Notes: generated by a model not told the origin, from the sequence alone. Positions 1-9,895 are shown, counted from the stretch's first letter. The stretch: 64,000 nucleotides of DNA from Myxococcales bacterium (GCA_009692555.1 SHYY01000006.1:1-64000), one strand, 5' to 3'. Numbers and translations are program-made.

Positions 1-42
1 GATGGCGCGGCGATAGACGTCGAGCTTCTGGTAGGCCAGCAT
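1..42 (-). CDS. Partial N-terminus of a four-helix-bundle (23S rRNA IVS-type) protein, MLAYQKLDVYRRAI..., truncated by window edge
   Basis: Minus-strand AAGGAGG ribosome-binding site followed by ATG at 42; N-terminal pattern resembles four-helix-bundle/IVS family starts. Only 14 codons visible. Confidence 0.4.
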   Translation of the reverse strand, partial: MLAYQKLDVYRRAI

Positions 43-130
43 GGGCATCCTCCTTGGAGGCCAGGGGGGTCGGTTGGCAGGAGGAATTTGTCGCGGGAGG
101 AAGTTCGATTGCCGTCGCTGCGGACGGGAC

Positions 131-166
131 GACTACGACTACGACTACGACTACGACTACGACTAC
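131..166. repeat. Perfect hexanucleotide tandem repeat (GACTAC)x6
   Basis: Read directly: gactac repeated six times, followed by gtgacg. Confidence 0.97.
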
Positions 167-217
167 GTGACGAGCAAGAGTCAGCAAGAGGGCCCCCTCC
201 GCTGTCAAGCACCCCGG

Positions 218-2293
218 CTACTCGACGATCTTGCGGAGGCGCGCCAGCATCTCGCGGGCGAAGGCCTCCTCGTCGGCTGCGTCGCCGGGGGTCGCCACCT
301 CGAGGTCGCGCTCCTCGCACAGCGCCTTCGGGATCTCGGCGAGGAAGCGGCTCGGCGAGCGCGGGGCGCCCCGGCTGCCGCCGCGCGCAGGTCCGGCCCG
401 CTCGCGGCAGCGGGTGAGGTAGAGGCGCTCGCGGGCGCGGGTGATCCCGACGTAGAGGAGGCGGCGGTCCTCGGAGAGGTCGAGCGCGTCGGCGCCGGTG
501 GCGACCACGTCGGGGCCGTGCGGGTAGAGCGTGCGACGGTGCGGGAGCAGCTCCTCCTCGAGGCCGACCAGGAACACCACCGGGAACTCGAGGCCCTTCG
601 CGCCGTGGAGCGTCACCAGCGTCGCCTGATCGCCTGCGCCGTCGCTGTCGTCGTCGTCGCTGGTGGAGAGGGTGAGCATGTGTAGGTAGTTCACCAGACG
701 GCCGGCGCCGGAGTCCTCGCTGCGCTTCTCCCAGGCGTCGAGGGCGAGGAAGAAGCCGGAGAGGTTCTCGAGTCGTCTTTGCGCGGCGAGCGGGGAGACG
801 GCGCCGGCGCGGAGATCTTCGGGCAGCCCGGCGGCCTCGCAGAGGCCACGCGCGGCGTCGGCGAGGTTGCGCCCACCGGAGAGCGCCGCCCGGTAGCCGT
901 CGAGGAGCGTGACGAAGTTGGCGATCGCTTCGCGCGGTCGCGGGCCGATCCCATCGACCAGATCGACGTGCCGGAGCACATCCCAGAGCAGCATCTTGCG
1001 CTGCACCGCGCGCTCGCCCAGCCTTTCGAGCGTGGTGTCGCCGATCCCGCGCGCCGGGTAGTTGATGATCCGCCGGAGCGCGATCTCGTCGCGCGGGTGG
1101 AGCACCGCTTTCAGGTAGGCGATCGCGTCCTTGACCTCCTTGCGCTCGTAGAAGGCCTGCCCGCCGATCATCCGGTAGGGGATGCGCTGGGCCCGGAGCG
1201 CCTCCTCGAACTGGCGCGACTGGATGTTCGATCGGTAGAGGATTGCGCAGTCCCGGGCCTTGAAGCCGCGCCGCTCGCGCAGGAGATCGATCTCCTCGGC
1301 GACGAAGCGCGCCTCGTGATCGGGATCGGGCGCGACCACCAGCTGGAGCTTGTCGCCCGAGGGGCGCGTGGTGAAGAGGCGCTTCGGGTGGCGCCGCGGG
1401 TTGTGGGCGATGAGGGCGTTGGCGGCGTCGAGGATCATCGGCGTGGAGCGGTAGTTCTCCTCGAGGGTGATCCGGCGCGCGCCCGGGAAGTGCTTCTCGA
1501 AGTCGAGGATGTTGCCCGACTCGGCGCCGCGCCAGCCGTAGATCGACTGGTCGTCGTCGCCCACCACGCACAGGTTGTTGTGCAATGCAGCAAGGTGGCG
1601 CACCAGCATCAGCTGGGTGCGGTTGGTGTCCTGGTACTCGTCGACCATCACGTAGCGGAAGCGCTCCTGCCAGCGCGCGCGCACCGCTTCGTCGCGGTCG
1701 AGGAGGCGGACGGTCTCGATGATCAGGTCGTCGAAGTCGAGGGCGTGGAAGCCGCGCATCGCGGCCTGGTAGCGCGGGTAGAGGGAGCGGGTGATCGCGT
1801 CGTAGTCGTGTTCGCTCTCGGGCAGCTCGTCGGGGGCGAGGAAGGCGTTCTTGGCGCGGCTGATGCGAAATAGGATCGCCTTCGGATCGAAGCGGCGGTC
1901 GTCGAGCTTGACCTCGCGCAGGCACTCGCGCACCACGCCGAGCTGGTCGGCCGTGTCGTAGATGGTGAAGCCGGTCGGGAAGCCGAGGGCGGCGCGCTCG
2001 CGCTTCAGGATCATCAGGCCGAGCGCGTGGAAGGTCGAGAGGGTGAGCTTCTTCGCACCCGCCGCGCCGACCAGGACCTCGACGCGTTCGCGCATCTCGT
2101 TCGCCGCCTTGTTGGTGAACGAGACGGCGAGGATCGCCTCCTCGGGCACACCGCGCTCGAGGAGATGGGCGACGCGGTAGGTGATCACCCGCGTCTTGCC
2201 CGACCCCGCGCCGGCCAGCACGAGCAGGGGGCCGTCGACGGTGGTGACCGCCTCGCGCTGCGGTCGGTTGAGGTCGTCGAGCTGCAGCGGCAC
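218..2293 (-). CDS. UvrD/Rep/PcrA-family ATP-dependent DNA helicase (SF1)
   Basis: LNRPQREAV, GAGSGKT Walker A, VDEYQDTN, GDDDQSIYGWRGA, TLHGAKGLEFPVVFLVG, LLYVGITRARERLYL. Confidence 0.97.
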   Translation of the reverse strand: MPLQLDDLNRPQREAVTTVDGPLLVLAGAGSGKTRVITYRVAHLLERGVPEEAILAVSFTNKAANEMRERVEVLVGAAGAKKLTLSTFHALGLMILKRERAALGFPTGFTIYDTADQLGVVRECLREVKLDDRRFDPKAILFRISRAKNAFLAPDELPESEHDYDAITRSLYPRYQAAMRGFHALDFDDLIIETVRLLDRDEAVRARWQERFRYVMVDEYQDTNRTQLMLVRHLAALHNNLCVVGDDDQSIYGWRGAESGNILDFEKHFPGARRITLEENYRSTPMILDAANALIAHNPRRHPKRLFTTRPSGDKLQLVVAPDPDHEARFVAEEIDLLRERRGFKARDCAILYRSNIQSRQFEEALRAQRIPYRMIGGQAFYERKEVKDAIAYLKAVLHPRDEIALRRIINYPARGIGDTTLERLGERAVQRKMLLWDVLRHVDLVDGIGPRPREAIANFVTLLDGYRAALSGGRNLADAARGLCEAAGLPEDLRAGAVSPLAAQRRLENLSGFFLALDAWEKRSEDSGAGRLVNYLHMLTLSTSDDDDSDGAGDQATLVTLHGAKGLEFPVVFLVGLEEELLPHRRTLYPHGPDVVATGADALDLSEDRRLLYVGITRARERLYLTRCRERAGPARGGSRGAPRSPSRFLAEIPKALCEERDLEVATPGDAADEEAFAREMLARLRKIVE

Positions 2294-2380
2294 GGAGGGA
2301 CCTTAGCACCACCCGCGCCATCGGCGGGCCATCCCCCCGCCGTGCTACGGTTTGCCTCTGATCCGTCTGGAGGTCCCCTC

Positions 2381-4633
2381 ATGCGTAGTCCCCCCCTCGC
2401 CCTGCTGATCGCCCTGGCCGGCTGCGGCACCGATCTTCCGGCCGGCCTCCTCGACGGGGAGGCCCCCTTCGTGGCCATTCCGCGCGACCGGGTCGGGGTG
2501 AGCGCGCACGCTGCCCTCCTTACGCCCGGAGGGCGCGGCGTCTCGACGATCGCCGAGGCCCTCGGCACCTCGGATCTTCCCCTCACTGGCGACGGTGAGT
2601 CGGCCTTCTACCTCGCGATCCACAAGAAGGCGCTGGGGCAGCGCTGGTTCCTCTCCGCCTACCTGAAGCAGTACTTCCCCGGCGCGGTGGCCTACGGCGC
2701 GGCGCGCTCGCTCGGGACGCGCGTGGTCTCGTTCAAGGTGCAGAACGGCAAGCTGTTCGTCTTCGACGTCGACGATCGCCACAAGACCTCCGACACCTTC
2801 ACCCCCGACCTGATCGTCGACGCCTACCCGCTGGTCGATCTTGCAACTTTCCACGATCTCCCCGGATCAGACCGCTATGTCCTCTTCGACCCCGCGGCCG
2901 GCCTCAACCGCTTCGGCGTGATCGGCGACTACTTCGGCGCCAACTCGCCGATCCAGAAGTTCGCGGTGGAGCTGTCCTTCCTCCAGCGCTTCCGCCAGAT
3001 CACCGACGGGGTGACCTTCGAGCAGGTGTTCACCGGCTACGGCGATCGCGACTACTACTCGGGCAACTACGGCGAGCCGAACCAGTTCCGCGGCTCCGGC
3101 ACCCTCGGCATCGGGCTCCGTCGCTACGTCGAGAGCGCCGACTTCAAGCCGTTCCCGCTGCCGCAAAAGGAGCTCTATTTCCGCGGCCAGCCGACCCTCG
3201 TTCCGAACACCGGGCAGACCAAGCAGTTCGCGATCAAGTGGAACATCAAGCCGGGGATGAAGCCGATCCGCTGGGTGATGTCGCACCAGTTCGAGGAGAT
3301 CCAGGCGCTGCCGGTGCTCAAGGACTACGACGTGGTCGGCGCGGTCCGGCAGGGCATCGAGGGGTGGAACCAGGTGTTCGGCTTTCCGGCGCTCGAGGCG
3401 GTGCTGGGCAAGCCCGGCGACTCCTACGCCGACGACGACGTGAACTACCTGATCCTCGACAAGGATCCGAGCTACGGCGCCGCCTTCGCCAACTGGCGGC
3501 TGAACCCGAACACCAGCGAGATCCGCGGCGCGAGCGTCTACTTCAACATGGTGTGGTTCCTGAACGCGAACTCGAACTTCAAGGACGACGTGGGCCTCGG
3601 GCCGGCGCCCCCAAAGGAGCAGAAGAGGGAGCACTTGCCGCGGCCAGTGGCGCCCGGCCTGGTGTGGCAGGCGATGCCGGAGCAGCCGCTGTGCGTGCTC
3701 TTTGCGCCCGCGTTCCAGGAGGTGCTCAGCGACGGGGACGCGCCCGGAGGCGGCGGTGTGGAGCTCACCAAGAAGCAGAAGGTCGAGCGCTTCGTCACCC
3801 ACGTGATCGCGCACGAGATCGGTCACACGCTCGGGCTGCGCCACAACTTCAAGGGCTCGCTCACCCCGCCCTCCACGACGGTGATGGAGTACGTCGCCGA
3901 CGAGCTGCGCGCGCAGGTGTCCGATCCCGGCAGCTACGACACCGAGGCGATCCGCTACCTCTACGGCCTCTCCGACAAGGCGCCCGCCTCGCCCTTCTGC
4001 ACCGACGAGGAGACCTCCTACGACGTCGACTGCACGCGCTTCGACGAGACCTCCGACCCGCTGACCCAGTTCTACGGCCCGCTCTACACCGGCTTCGTCA
4101 GCGACTACCTGACCGGCAAGAGCGGCACCGCGCCCAACAGCTCGATGAACAACCTCCTCAAGTACCTTCGCGCGAGCTCGAATCCGGCGTCGCGGCTGCA
4201 GGCGTGGGCGACGGCGATCGACCCGCTGCGCGTCCCCGTGCCGGCAGCCAGGCTGGCCGCCTATCCGGGCTACGGCGCCGCGGTCGACACGCTGACGAGG
4301 AACCTCTTCGCGCGCCTCTACCTCGATTCGTCGGGCTATCGCGGCACCTTCAGCGCCGACCCACCCCAGACGGACCTTGCGCTCCAGGCGCTGATCCTCG
4401 GCGAGCTGAAGGCGAACCTCCTGAACCTCGATCAGGTGCGCAGCTTCCCGACGCGGCGGGTGTGCGTGGATGTGCTGAAGAAGCAGCAGACGCTGGTCGC
4501 CTACAGCGCGCTGGTCGAGGCGCGGGCGACGATCGCCGCTGGAAGGAACGGCCTCACCGGCACCGAAGCCGTGCTCACCGACGATCTCCTCGCCCGCATC
4601 GACGCGGCGACGCACCCCTACTTCACGAATTGA
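2381..4633 (+). CDS. Lipoprotein zinc metalloprotease, EcxA/DUF5117-like
   Basis: Signal peptide with lipobox (LIALAGC), HEIGHTLGLRHNFKGS zinc motif and VMEYVADE downstream; start trimmed from longer ORF to ATG 2381. Confidence 0.85.
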   Translation: MRSPPLALLIALAGCGTDLPAGLLDGEAPFVAIPRDRVGVSAHAALLTPGGRGVSTIAEALGTSDLPLTGDGESAFYLAIHKKALGQRWFLSAYLKQYFPGAVAYGAARSLGTRVVSFKVQNGKLFVFDVDDRHKTSDTFTPDLIVDAYPLVDLATFHDLPGSDRYVLFDPAAGLNRFGVIGDYFGANSPIQKFAVELSFLQRFRQITDGVTFEQVFTGYGDRDYYSGNYGEPNQFRGSGTLGIGLRRYVESADFKPFPLPQKELYFRGQPTLVPNTGQTKQFAIKWNIKPGMKPIRWVMSHQFEEIQALPVLKDYDVVGAVRQGIEGWNQVFGFPALEAVLGKPGDSYADDDVNYLILDKDPSYGAAFANWRLNPNTSEIRGASVYFNMVWFLNANSNFKDDVGLGPAPPKEQKREHLPRPVAPGLVWQAMPEQPLCVLFAPAFQEVLSDGDAPGGGGVELTKKQKVERFVTHVIAHEIGHTLGLRHNFKGSLTPPSTTVMEYVADELRAQVSDPGSYDTEAIRYLYGLSDKAPASPFCTDEETSYDVDCTRFDETSDPLTQFYGPLYTGFVSDYLTGKSGTAPNSSMNNLLKYLRASSNPASRLQAWATAIDPLRVPVPAARLAAYPGYGAAVDTLTRNLFARLYLDSSGYRGTFSADPPQTDLALQALILGELKANLLNLDQVRSFPTRRVCVDVLKKQQTLVAYSALVEARATIAAGRNGLTGTEAVLTDDLLARIDAATHPYFTN

Positions 4634-4646
4634 TTTCCCCTCCCTG

Positions 4647-6326
4647 ATGCAGCGCAAGATGCAGCGGATGCTCCCGCGCGACGCGATCCTTCTCGGCCTC
4701 CTCGGGCTCTTCACCCTCCCGCTCCTGCACTGCGGTGACGACGTGATCATCCCGGATGCAGGGCCCCCCGTGGCGACCGACGCCGCGGTTGCTGCAATGC
4801 AAGATCTGGCGATCACCGATCTCGCCGCCGCACCGTCGGATCGGCGGGTCGACCTCTACAACTTCGACGGCGGCCCCTTCCTCTCCGAGTGCGCGAAGAG
4901 CGGCGACTGCAACTCGCAGCTCTGTCTCCCGACGGGGCGCTGCTCGAAGCGCTGCGCGGCGGCCGCCGAGTGTCCGCCCGGCCCGGAGTGGACCTGCGAG
5001 GCGGCGCTGGGGATCGGCGACATCTGTCTGTGCGCCCCGAGTGGCCCCGAGGTCTGCGACGGTCAGGACAACGACTGCGATGGCACCATCGACGACGGTG
5101 CGTCCTGCGATGGCGCGCGCGCCTGCCAGTCCGGGAAGTGCGTCTGCCCGCTCGACCACCTGTGCGGCAACGAGTGCGTCGACCCGCTCACCGCGAGCGC
5201 CCATTGCGGCGGCTGCGGGAAGAAGTGCGGGCCGGGGCAGGTCTGCACCGCGGGCGCGTGCGGCTGCCCGGCGAAGAACCTCTGCGGCGGGAGCTGCACC
5301 GACCTCGCCAGCGACGGAAACAACTGCGGCGGGTGCGGGATGAAGTGCCCGCAGGGCGTCCCCTGCGCGGGCGGCGCGTGCAAGTGCGCGGTGGGTCAGG
5401 CGGCGTGCGGCGGCGCTTGCATCGATGTCGCCAGCGACGGGAAGAACTGCGGCGGCTGCGGCCACTCCTGCGCGGGAGGTGCCTGCGGAGGCGGTTTCTG
5501 CCCGCTCGTGAAGCTGGCCGACGGGCTCGGCTCGCCGAACCGGATCGCCGTCGACGGCGGCAGCGTCTACTGGACCAACTACGCCGCGGGAACGGTGATG
5601 CGCACCTCGACCGGCGGCGTCAACACCAAGACGATCGCGATGGGGCAGAGCTTCCCGTTCGGCATCGCGGTCGACGCCACCTCCGTCTACTGGACCGGCA
5701 GCTTCGACGGCACGGTGCGCAAGGCCGCCCTCGACGGCGCAAACGCGATCACGCTGGTCGCCGGGCAGAGCGGGCCGCGCGCGCTCACCGTCGACGCGAG
5801 CAGCGTCTACTGGACCAGCTTCAACGACGACACCCTCCACAAGGCCGCGCTCGACGGCAAGAACGCCACCACCCTGGTGGCGATGGAGGGCGGCGCCCAG
5901 TTCCTCGCCGTCGACGGGAGCGGGATCTACTGGACCACCCCGGGCGGGAGCGTGATGCGCGCCGGATTGGACGGAACGAACGCGAAGGCGCTGGCGGTGA
6001 TGCAGACCGCGCCGACCGGGATCGCCCTCGATGGAACCCACCTCTACTGGACCGCCGGGGGCAAGGTCATGAAGCTCGCCAAGGCGGGCGGCAACGCGGT
6101 CACCCTCGCCTCGGCGCAGAACGGCCCGGGCTCGATCACCGTCGACGGCGCTGCGGTCTACTGGGTGAACCCGGGCGGGGGCACGGTGATGAAGGCCGGC
6201 CTCGACGGCGCGAACCTCACCGTGCTCGCCGCGGCGCAGGGCGGGCCGCGCGCGCTCGCCGTCGACGGTACGAGCGTCTACTGGACCAACCAGGGCAGCG
6301 GCTCGGTCATGAAGGTCGCGAAGTGA
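4647..6326 (+). CDS. Secreted Cys-rich lipoprotein: MopE-type metal-binding motif, NCGGCG repeats, C-terminal YWTD-like beta-propeller
   Basis: Lipobox LPLLHC; EVCDGQDNDCDGTIDDG; repeated SDGxNCGGCG; seven ~42-aa repeats with VYWT and GTVMK..LDGxN. Confidence 0.85.
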   Translation: MQRKMQRMLPRDAILLGLLGLFTLPLLHCGDDVIIPDAGPPVATDAAVAAMQDLAITDLAAAPSDRRVDLYNFDGGPFLSECAKSGDCNSQLCLPTGRCSKRCAAAAECPPGPEWTCEAALGIGDICLCAPSGPEVCDGQDNDCDGTIDDGASCDGARACQSGKCVCPLDHLCGNECVDPLTASAHCGGCGKKCGPGQVCTAGACGCPAKNLCGGSCTDLASDGNNCGGCGMKCPQGVPCAGGACKCAVGQAACGGACIDVASDGKNCGGCGHSCAGGACGGGFCPLVKLADGLGSPNRIAVDGGSVYWTNYAAGTVMRTSTGGVNTKTIAMGQSFPFGIAVDATSVYWTGSFDGTVRKAALDGANAITLVAGQSGPRALTVDASSVYWTSFNDDTLHKAALDGKNATTLVAMEGGAQFLAVDGSGIYWTTPGGSVMRAGLDGTNAKALAVMQTAPTGIALDGTHLYWTAGGKVMKLAKAGGNAVTLASAQNGPGSITVDGAAVYWVNPGGGTVMKAGLDGANLTVLAAAQGGPRALAVDGTSVYWTNQGSGSVMKVAK

Positions 6327-6336
6327 TCGCGCCACG

Positions 6337-6921
6337 ATGAGCCGCAACCGCGACCACGTGATCGGCGCCGAGGCCCGTTACGAGGCCCTCCTGGACGAGA
6401 TCCGCGCCGAGTTCCCGCGCTTCCTGGTGATCGACAAGCGCGACTCTCTGCTGCAACGCAGCATCCAGCACGCCCTCACCGTCGTCACCCTGGGCGGTCA
6501 GCGGCGCTACCTCGAGGGCTACGTCACGACCCTGGGCGCGCGCGTCTACGTCCCCTCCACCTGGGCCGCCCGCGCCGCCGCCGACCGCTACATCACCATG
6601 CGTCACGAGCGCGTCCACCTGCGCCAGTTCCGTCGCTGGAGCTTCCCGCTGATGGCGCTTCTCTACCTCCTCCTCCCGCTCCCGTTCGGCCTCGCGTGGT
6701 GCCGCTACCGCTTCGAGCGCGCCGCCTACGAGGAGAGCCTCCGCGCCGCGGCCGAGGTCTACGGCCCCGCCGTCTTGTGCGATGCAGCATTTCGCGATGG
6801 GATCCTGGCCCAGTTCACCTCCGGCGCCTACGGCTGGATGTGGCCCTTCCCGGGCGCCCTCGCGAGGTGGTACGAGCGGACCGCGCTCGCCCTCGGCGCG
6901 CCACCGACCCTCGCGCGCTGA
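6337..6921 (+). CDS. Hypothetical membrane-associated protein with HERVH (HExxH) motif
   Basis: ORF with RHERVHLRQFRRW next to a hydrophobic stretch FPLMALLYLLLPLPFGLAW. Confidence 0.7.
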   Translation: MSRNRDHVIGAEARYEALLDEIRAEFPRFLVIDKRDSLLQRSIQHALTVVTLGGQRRYLEGYVTTLGARVYVPSTWAARAAADRYITMRHERVHLRQFRRWSFPLMALLYLLLPLPFGLAWCRYRFERAAYEESLRAAAEVYGPAVLCDAAFRDGILAQFTSGAYGWMWPFPGALARWYERTALALGAPPTLAR

Positions 6922-6942
6922 CATCCCACCGTCATCCACACC

Positions 6943-8190
6943 GTGCTGATGCCCACCCTCGCCCGCGAACGCAAGATTCTCTTCCTCCTCGGGGCGGTGC
7001 AGTTCGTCAACATCCTCGACTTCATGATCGTGATGCCGCTCGGGCCCGACTTCGCCCGCGACCTCGGCATCGCCCCCGAGCGCCTCGGCCTGATCGGCGG
7101 CAGCTACACCGGGGCGGCGTTCGTCTCCGGGATCATCGCCTCGCGCTTTCTCGACCGCTTCGATCGACGGCGAGCGCTCGCCGTGGCGATGCTCGGGCTG
7201 GTGGTCTCCACCGCGCTCGGCGGCTTCGCGACCGGCCTGAAAACATTGATGGTCGCGCGCATGCTGGCGGGCTCGTTCGGCGGCCCCGCCACGTCGCTGG
7301 CGCTCTCGATCGTCGCCGACGTGGTGCCGGCGGAGCGGCGCGGGAAGGCCCTCGGCGCGGTGATGGGCGCCTTCTCGGTCGCGTCGGTGGCGGGCGTTCC
7401 CGTAGCGCTTCGCCTGGCGCAGCTTGGCTCCTGGCGGACGCCGTTCTTCGCGGTGGCGGCGATGGGCCTGGTCGTCGCCGGCTCGGCGGTGCGCATCCTG
7501 CCGCCGCTGCGCGCCCACCTCGACGCGGGGCGCGCGATCCGGCCCGCCTCGGCGACGCCGCTGTGGACCCGCAAGGTGGTGCTCCTCTCCTGGACCATGA
7601 CCGCGCTGGTGATGATGAGCACCTTCTCGCTCATCCCCTACATCTCGCCCTACCTCCAGTACAACCTCGCCTACCCCCGCGACAGCCTCGATATCCTCTA
7701 CATGGTCGGCGGCGTGGGGAGCTTCGCGGCGATGCGCTTGACCGGGCGCTTGACCGATCGCTTTGGCGAGGTGGTCGTCGCTGCGGTCGGCACGACGATG
7801 ATGGCGCTGGTGGTGTTCTTCGGCTTCGTCCACTACCTCCCGGGCACGCCGATCCTGCTCATCTTCGCGAGCTTCATGATCGCCACCAGCATCCGCAACG
7901 TGCCGATGAACACGCTCACCTCGAAGGTGCCGGCGGCGTGGGAGCGCGGGCAGTTCATCTCCACGCAATCGGCGGTGTCGCACGCCTCCTCGTCGGCGGG
8001 GGCGATCCTCGCCTCGAGCTTCGTCCACTCCGCCGGGCAGACCGCGCCGCTCTCGGGGATCCCGACGGTGGCGGCGTTCACCATGACCATGGCGGCGCTG
8101 GTGCCGCTCTTCCTGTGGGCGATCTCGCGGCGCCTCAAGGCCGCGCCAGCGACGGAGAAGGCCGCGCTGCTCCCGCCGACGCTGGTGTGA
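6943..8190 (+). CDS. MFS transporter
   Basis: Twelve-TM style ORF: QFVNILDFMIVMPLGPDFARDLGI, GGSYTGAAFVSGIIASRFLDRFDRR. Confidence 0.93.
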   Translation: MLMPTLARERKILFLLGAVQFVNILDFMIVMPLGPDFARDLGIAPERLGLIGGSYTGAAFVSGIIASRFLDRFDRRRALAVAMLGLVVSTALGGFATGLKTLMVARMLAGSFGGPATSLALSIVADVVPAERRGKALGAVMGAFSVASVAGVPVALRLAQLGSWRTPFFAVAAMGLVVAGSAVRILPPLRAHLDAGRAIRPASATPLWTRKVVLLSWTMTALVMMSTFSLIPYISPYLQYNLAYPRDSLDILYMVGGVGSFAAMRLTGRLTDRFGEVVVAAVGTTMMALVVFFGFVHYLPGTPILLIFASFMIATSIRNVPMNTLTSKVPAAWERGQFISTQSAVSHASSSAGAILASSFVHSAGQTAPLSGIPTVAAFTMTMAALVPLFLWAISRRLKAAPATEKAALLPPTLV

Positions 8191-8196
8191 GCGGCG

Positions 8197-8605
8197 CTAG
8201 CTCGCCTCCGCGTCGCCCTGGCCGATCAGCTCCCAGCCGGGCAGCCCGGCCACGGGAAAATCAAGGGCGCGCGCGAAGTGGCGGAGGAGCTCGCTCTCGG
8301 CGATGTGCAGGTCGCGGTCGGCCAGCGCGACGCGGAGCGCAGCCTCGAGGAACGCCCGACGAAAACCGGCGTCGGCGGGGGAGCGACCGATCGCCCGGGT
8401 GACCGCCTGGGCGAGCGCCTCGGGCGTCACCTCGGGCACCATCAGCAGCTTCTCCTCGTCGAGCGCGGGGCTGCCCGATCTCCTCGGCGCAGCGACGGAG
8501 GACGGACATCTCCCGATCATTGACCACGCCGTCGGCGCGCGCGACGGAGAGGAGCCCGCCCACGAAGGCGTGCGCGAGATCCTCGGAGAGGGCCAGCTTG
8601 CTCAT
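8197..8605 (-). pseudogene. TerB-like protein split by an apparent single-base frameshift
   Basis: Frame 1: MSKLALSEDLAHAFVGGLLSVARADGVVNDREMSVLRRCAEEIG; frame 2: SPALDEEKLLMVPEVTPEALAQAVTRAIGRSPADAGFRRAFLEAALRVALADRDLHIAESELLRHFARAL. Switch at GGG/CCCC run ~8467-8476. Confidence 0.7.
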
Positions 8606-8665
8606 GGGCGCAGTCTAGCCGCAAATTGCTTGCTCCGATCGGAAGCCCTTCCTACCATCACGCGC

Positions 8666-9265
8666 ATGGCCCGCGCCGCCCAGGTCCGCCGCGTCACCCA
8701 GGAGACGCAGATCGAGATCGAGCTCGATCTCGACGGGGAGGGGCGCGCGCGCATCGAGACGCCGCTGCCGTTCTTCAATCACATGCTGGAGGCGTTCGCG
8801 CGCCACGGGCTGTTCGATCTCACGGTGATCGCGCGCGGCGACGTGGAGATCGACGGCCATCACACCGTCGAGGACACCGGTCTCGCGCTCGGCGAGGCGT
8901 TCAAGCAGGCGCTCGGGGAGCGGCGCGGGATCGGCCGCTACGGCGAGTGCTCGCTGCCGATGGACGAGACGCTGGCGCAGGCGGTGATCGACTTCTCAGG
9001 CCGGCCGGCGCTGGTGTGGCGGGTCGACGGCCTCGACGGAAAGTGGGTCGGCGGCTTCGACTGCATGCTCGCGCACGAGTTCTTCCAGGCGTTCGTCAAC
9101 CGGAGCGAGTGCAACCTGCACATGCTCCTCCATTACGGCGTGAACGCGCATCACATCCTCGAGGCGCTGTGGAAGGCGTGCGCGCGGGCGGCGCGGGCCG
9201 GGGTGGCGATCGATCCGCGACTGGCCGGCGCCATCCCGTCGACCAAGGGGACCTTGACCGCGTGA
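8666..9265 (+). CDS. hisB: Imidazoleglycerol-phosphate dehydratase
   Basis: FFNHMLEAFARHGLFDL, DGHHTVEDTGLALGEA, HYGVNAHHILEALWKACARA; in his operon. Confidence 0.98.
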   Translation: MARAAQVRRVTQETQIEIELDLDGEGRARIETPLPFFNHMLEAFARHGLFDLTVIARGDVEIDGHHTVEDTGLALGEAFKQALGERRGIGRYGECSLPMDETLAQAVIDFSGRPALVWRVDGLDGKWVGGFDCMLAHEFFQAFVNRSECNLHMLLHYGVNAHHILEALWKACARAARAGVAIDPRLAGAIPSTKGTLTA

Positions 9266-9891
9266 TCGCGATCGTCGACGCGGGCCTCGGCAACCTGCGC
9301 TCCGTCGAGAAGGCGCTCCGCCACGTCGGGGGCGACGCGGTGGTGACAGCCGATCCGGAGGCGGTGGCGTGGGCCGAGCGGGTGGTCGTGCCGGGCCAGG
9401 GGGCGTTCGGCGACTGCGGGCGGGCGCTGGCGCGCGAGGCGCCCCTCGGCCAGGCCATTCTTGTTGCGATCGCAAAAGGGCGCCCCTACCTCGGGATCTG
9501 CCTCGGGCTGCAGATCCTGTTCGAGAGCAGCGAGGAGGCGCCGGAGTGCCGCGGGCTCGGGCTCTTTCCGGGACGCGTGGCGCGCATCCCGGGCGGGCGC
9601 GTGGACGCCGCCGGGACGCGGTTGAAGGTGCCGCACATGGGGTGGAACACCGTCGCCGCGAGCGCGCCGCACCCGCTGCTGCCCAAGGCGCCCGCGCCAT
9701 TCTACTTCGTGCATTCCTACCACGCGCTTCCGGATGCGCGCGCCGTGGTCGCAGCGACGGCGGACTACGGCGATCTGGCGATCACCGCGGCGGTGGCGCA
9801 GGACAATGTGTTCGCGGTCCAGTTCCATCCCGAGAAGAGCCAGCGGGACGGGCTGGCGCTGCTTGCGGCGTTCGTGGGGTGGCGGCCGTGA
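9262..9891 (+). CDS. hisH: Imidazole glycerol phosphate synthase glutaminase subunit
   Basis: GLGNLRSVEKAL, VVPGQGAFGDC, YLGICLGLQILFESSEEA, FAVQFHPEKSQ; GTG start overlaps hisB stop. Confidence 0.98.
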   Translation: MIAIVDAGLGNLRSVEKALRHVGGDAVVTADPEAVAWAERVVVPGQGAFGDCGRALAREAPLGQAILVAIAKGRPYLGICLGLQILFESSEEAPECRGLGLFPGRVARIPGGRVDAAGTRLKVPHMGWNTVAASAPHPLLPKAPAPFYFVHSYHALPDARAVVAATADYGDLAITAAVAQDNVFAVQFHPEKSQRDGLALLAAFVGWRP

Positions 9892-9895
9892 GGAA

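Noticed and set aside
2867-4816. 649-aa minus-strand ORF antisense to the metalloprotease
   Set aside because: Arg/Val/Asp/His-rich low-information translation; typical mirror ORF in high-GC DNA opposite a gene with clear motifs.
6307-8028. 573-aa minus-strand ORF antisense to HERVH and MFS genes
   Set aside because: Spans two well-supported plus-strand genes; composition typical of antisense high-GC frames.
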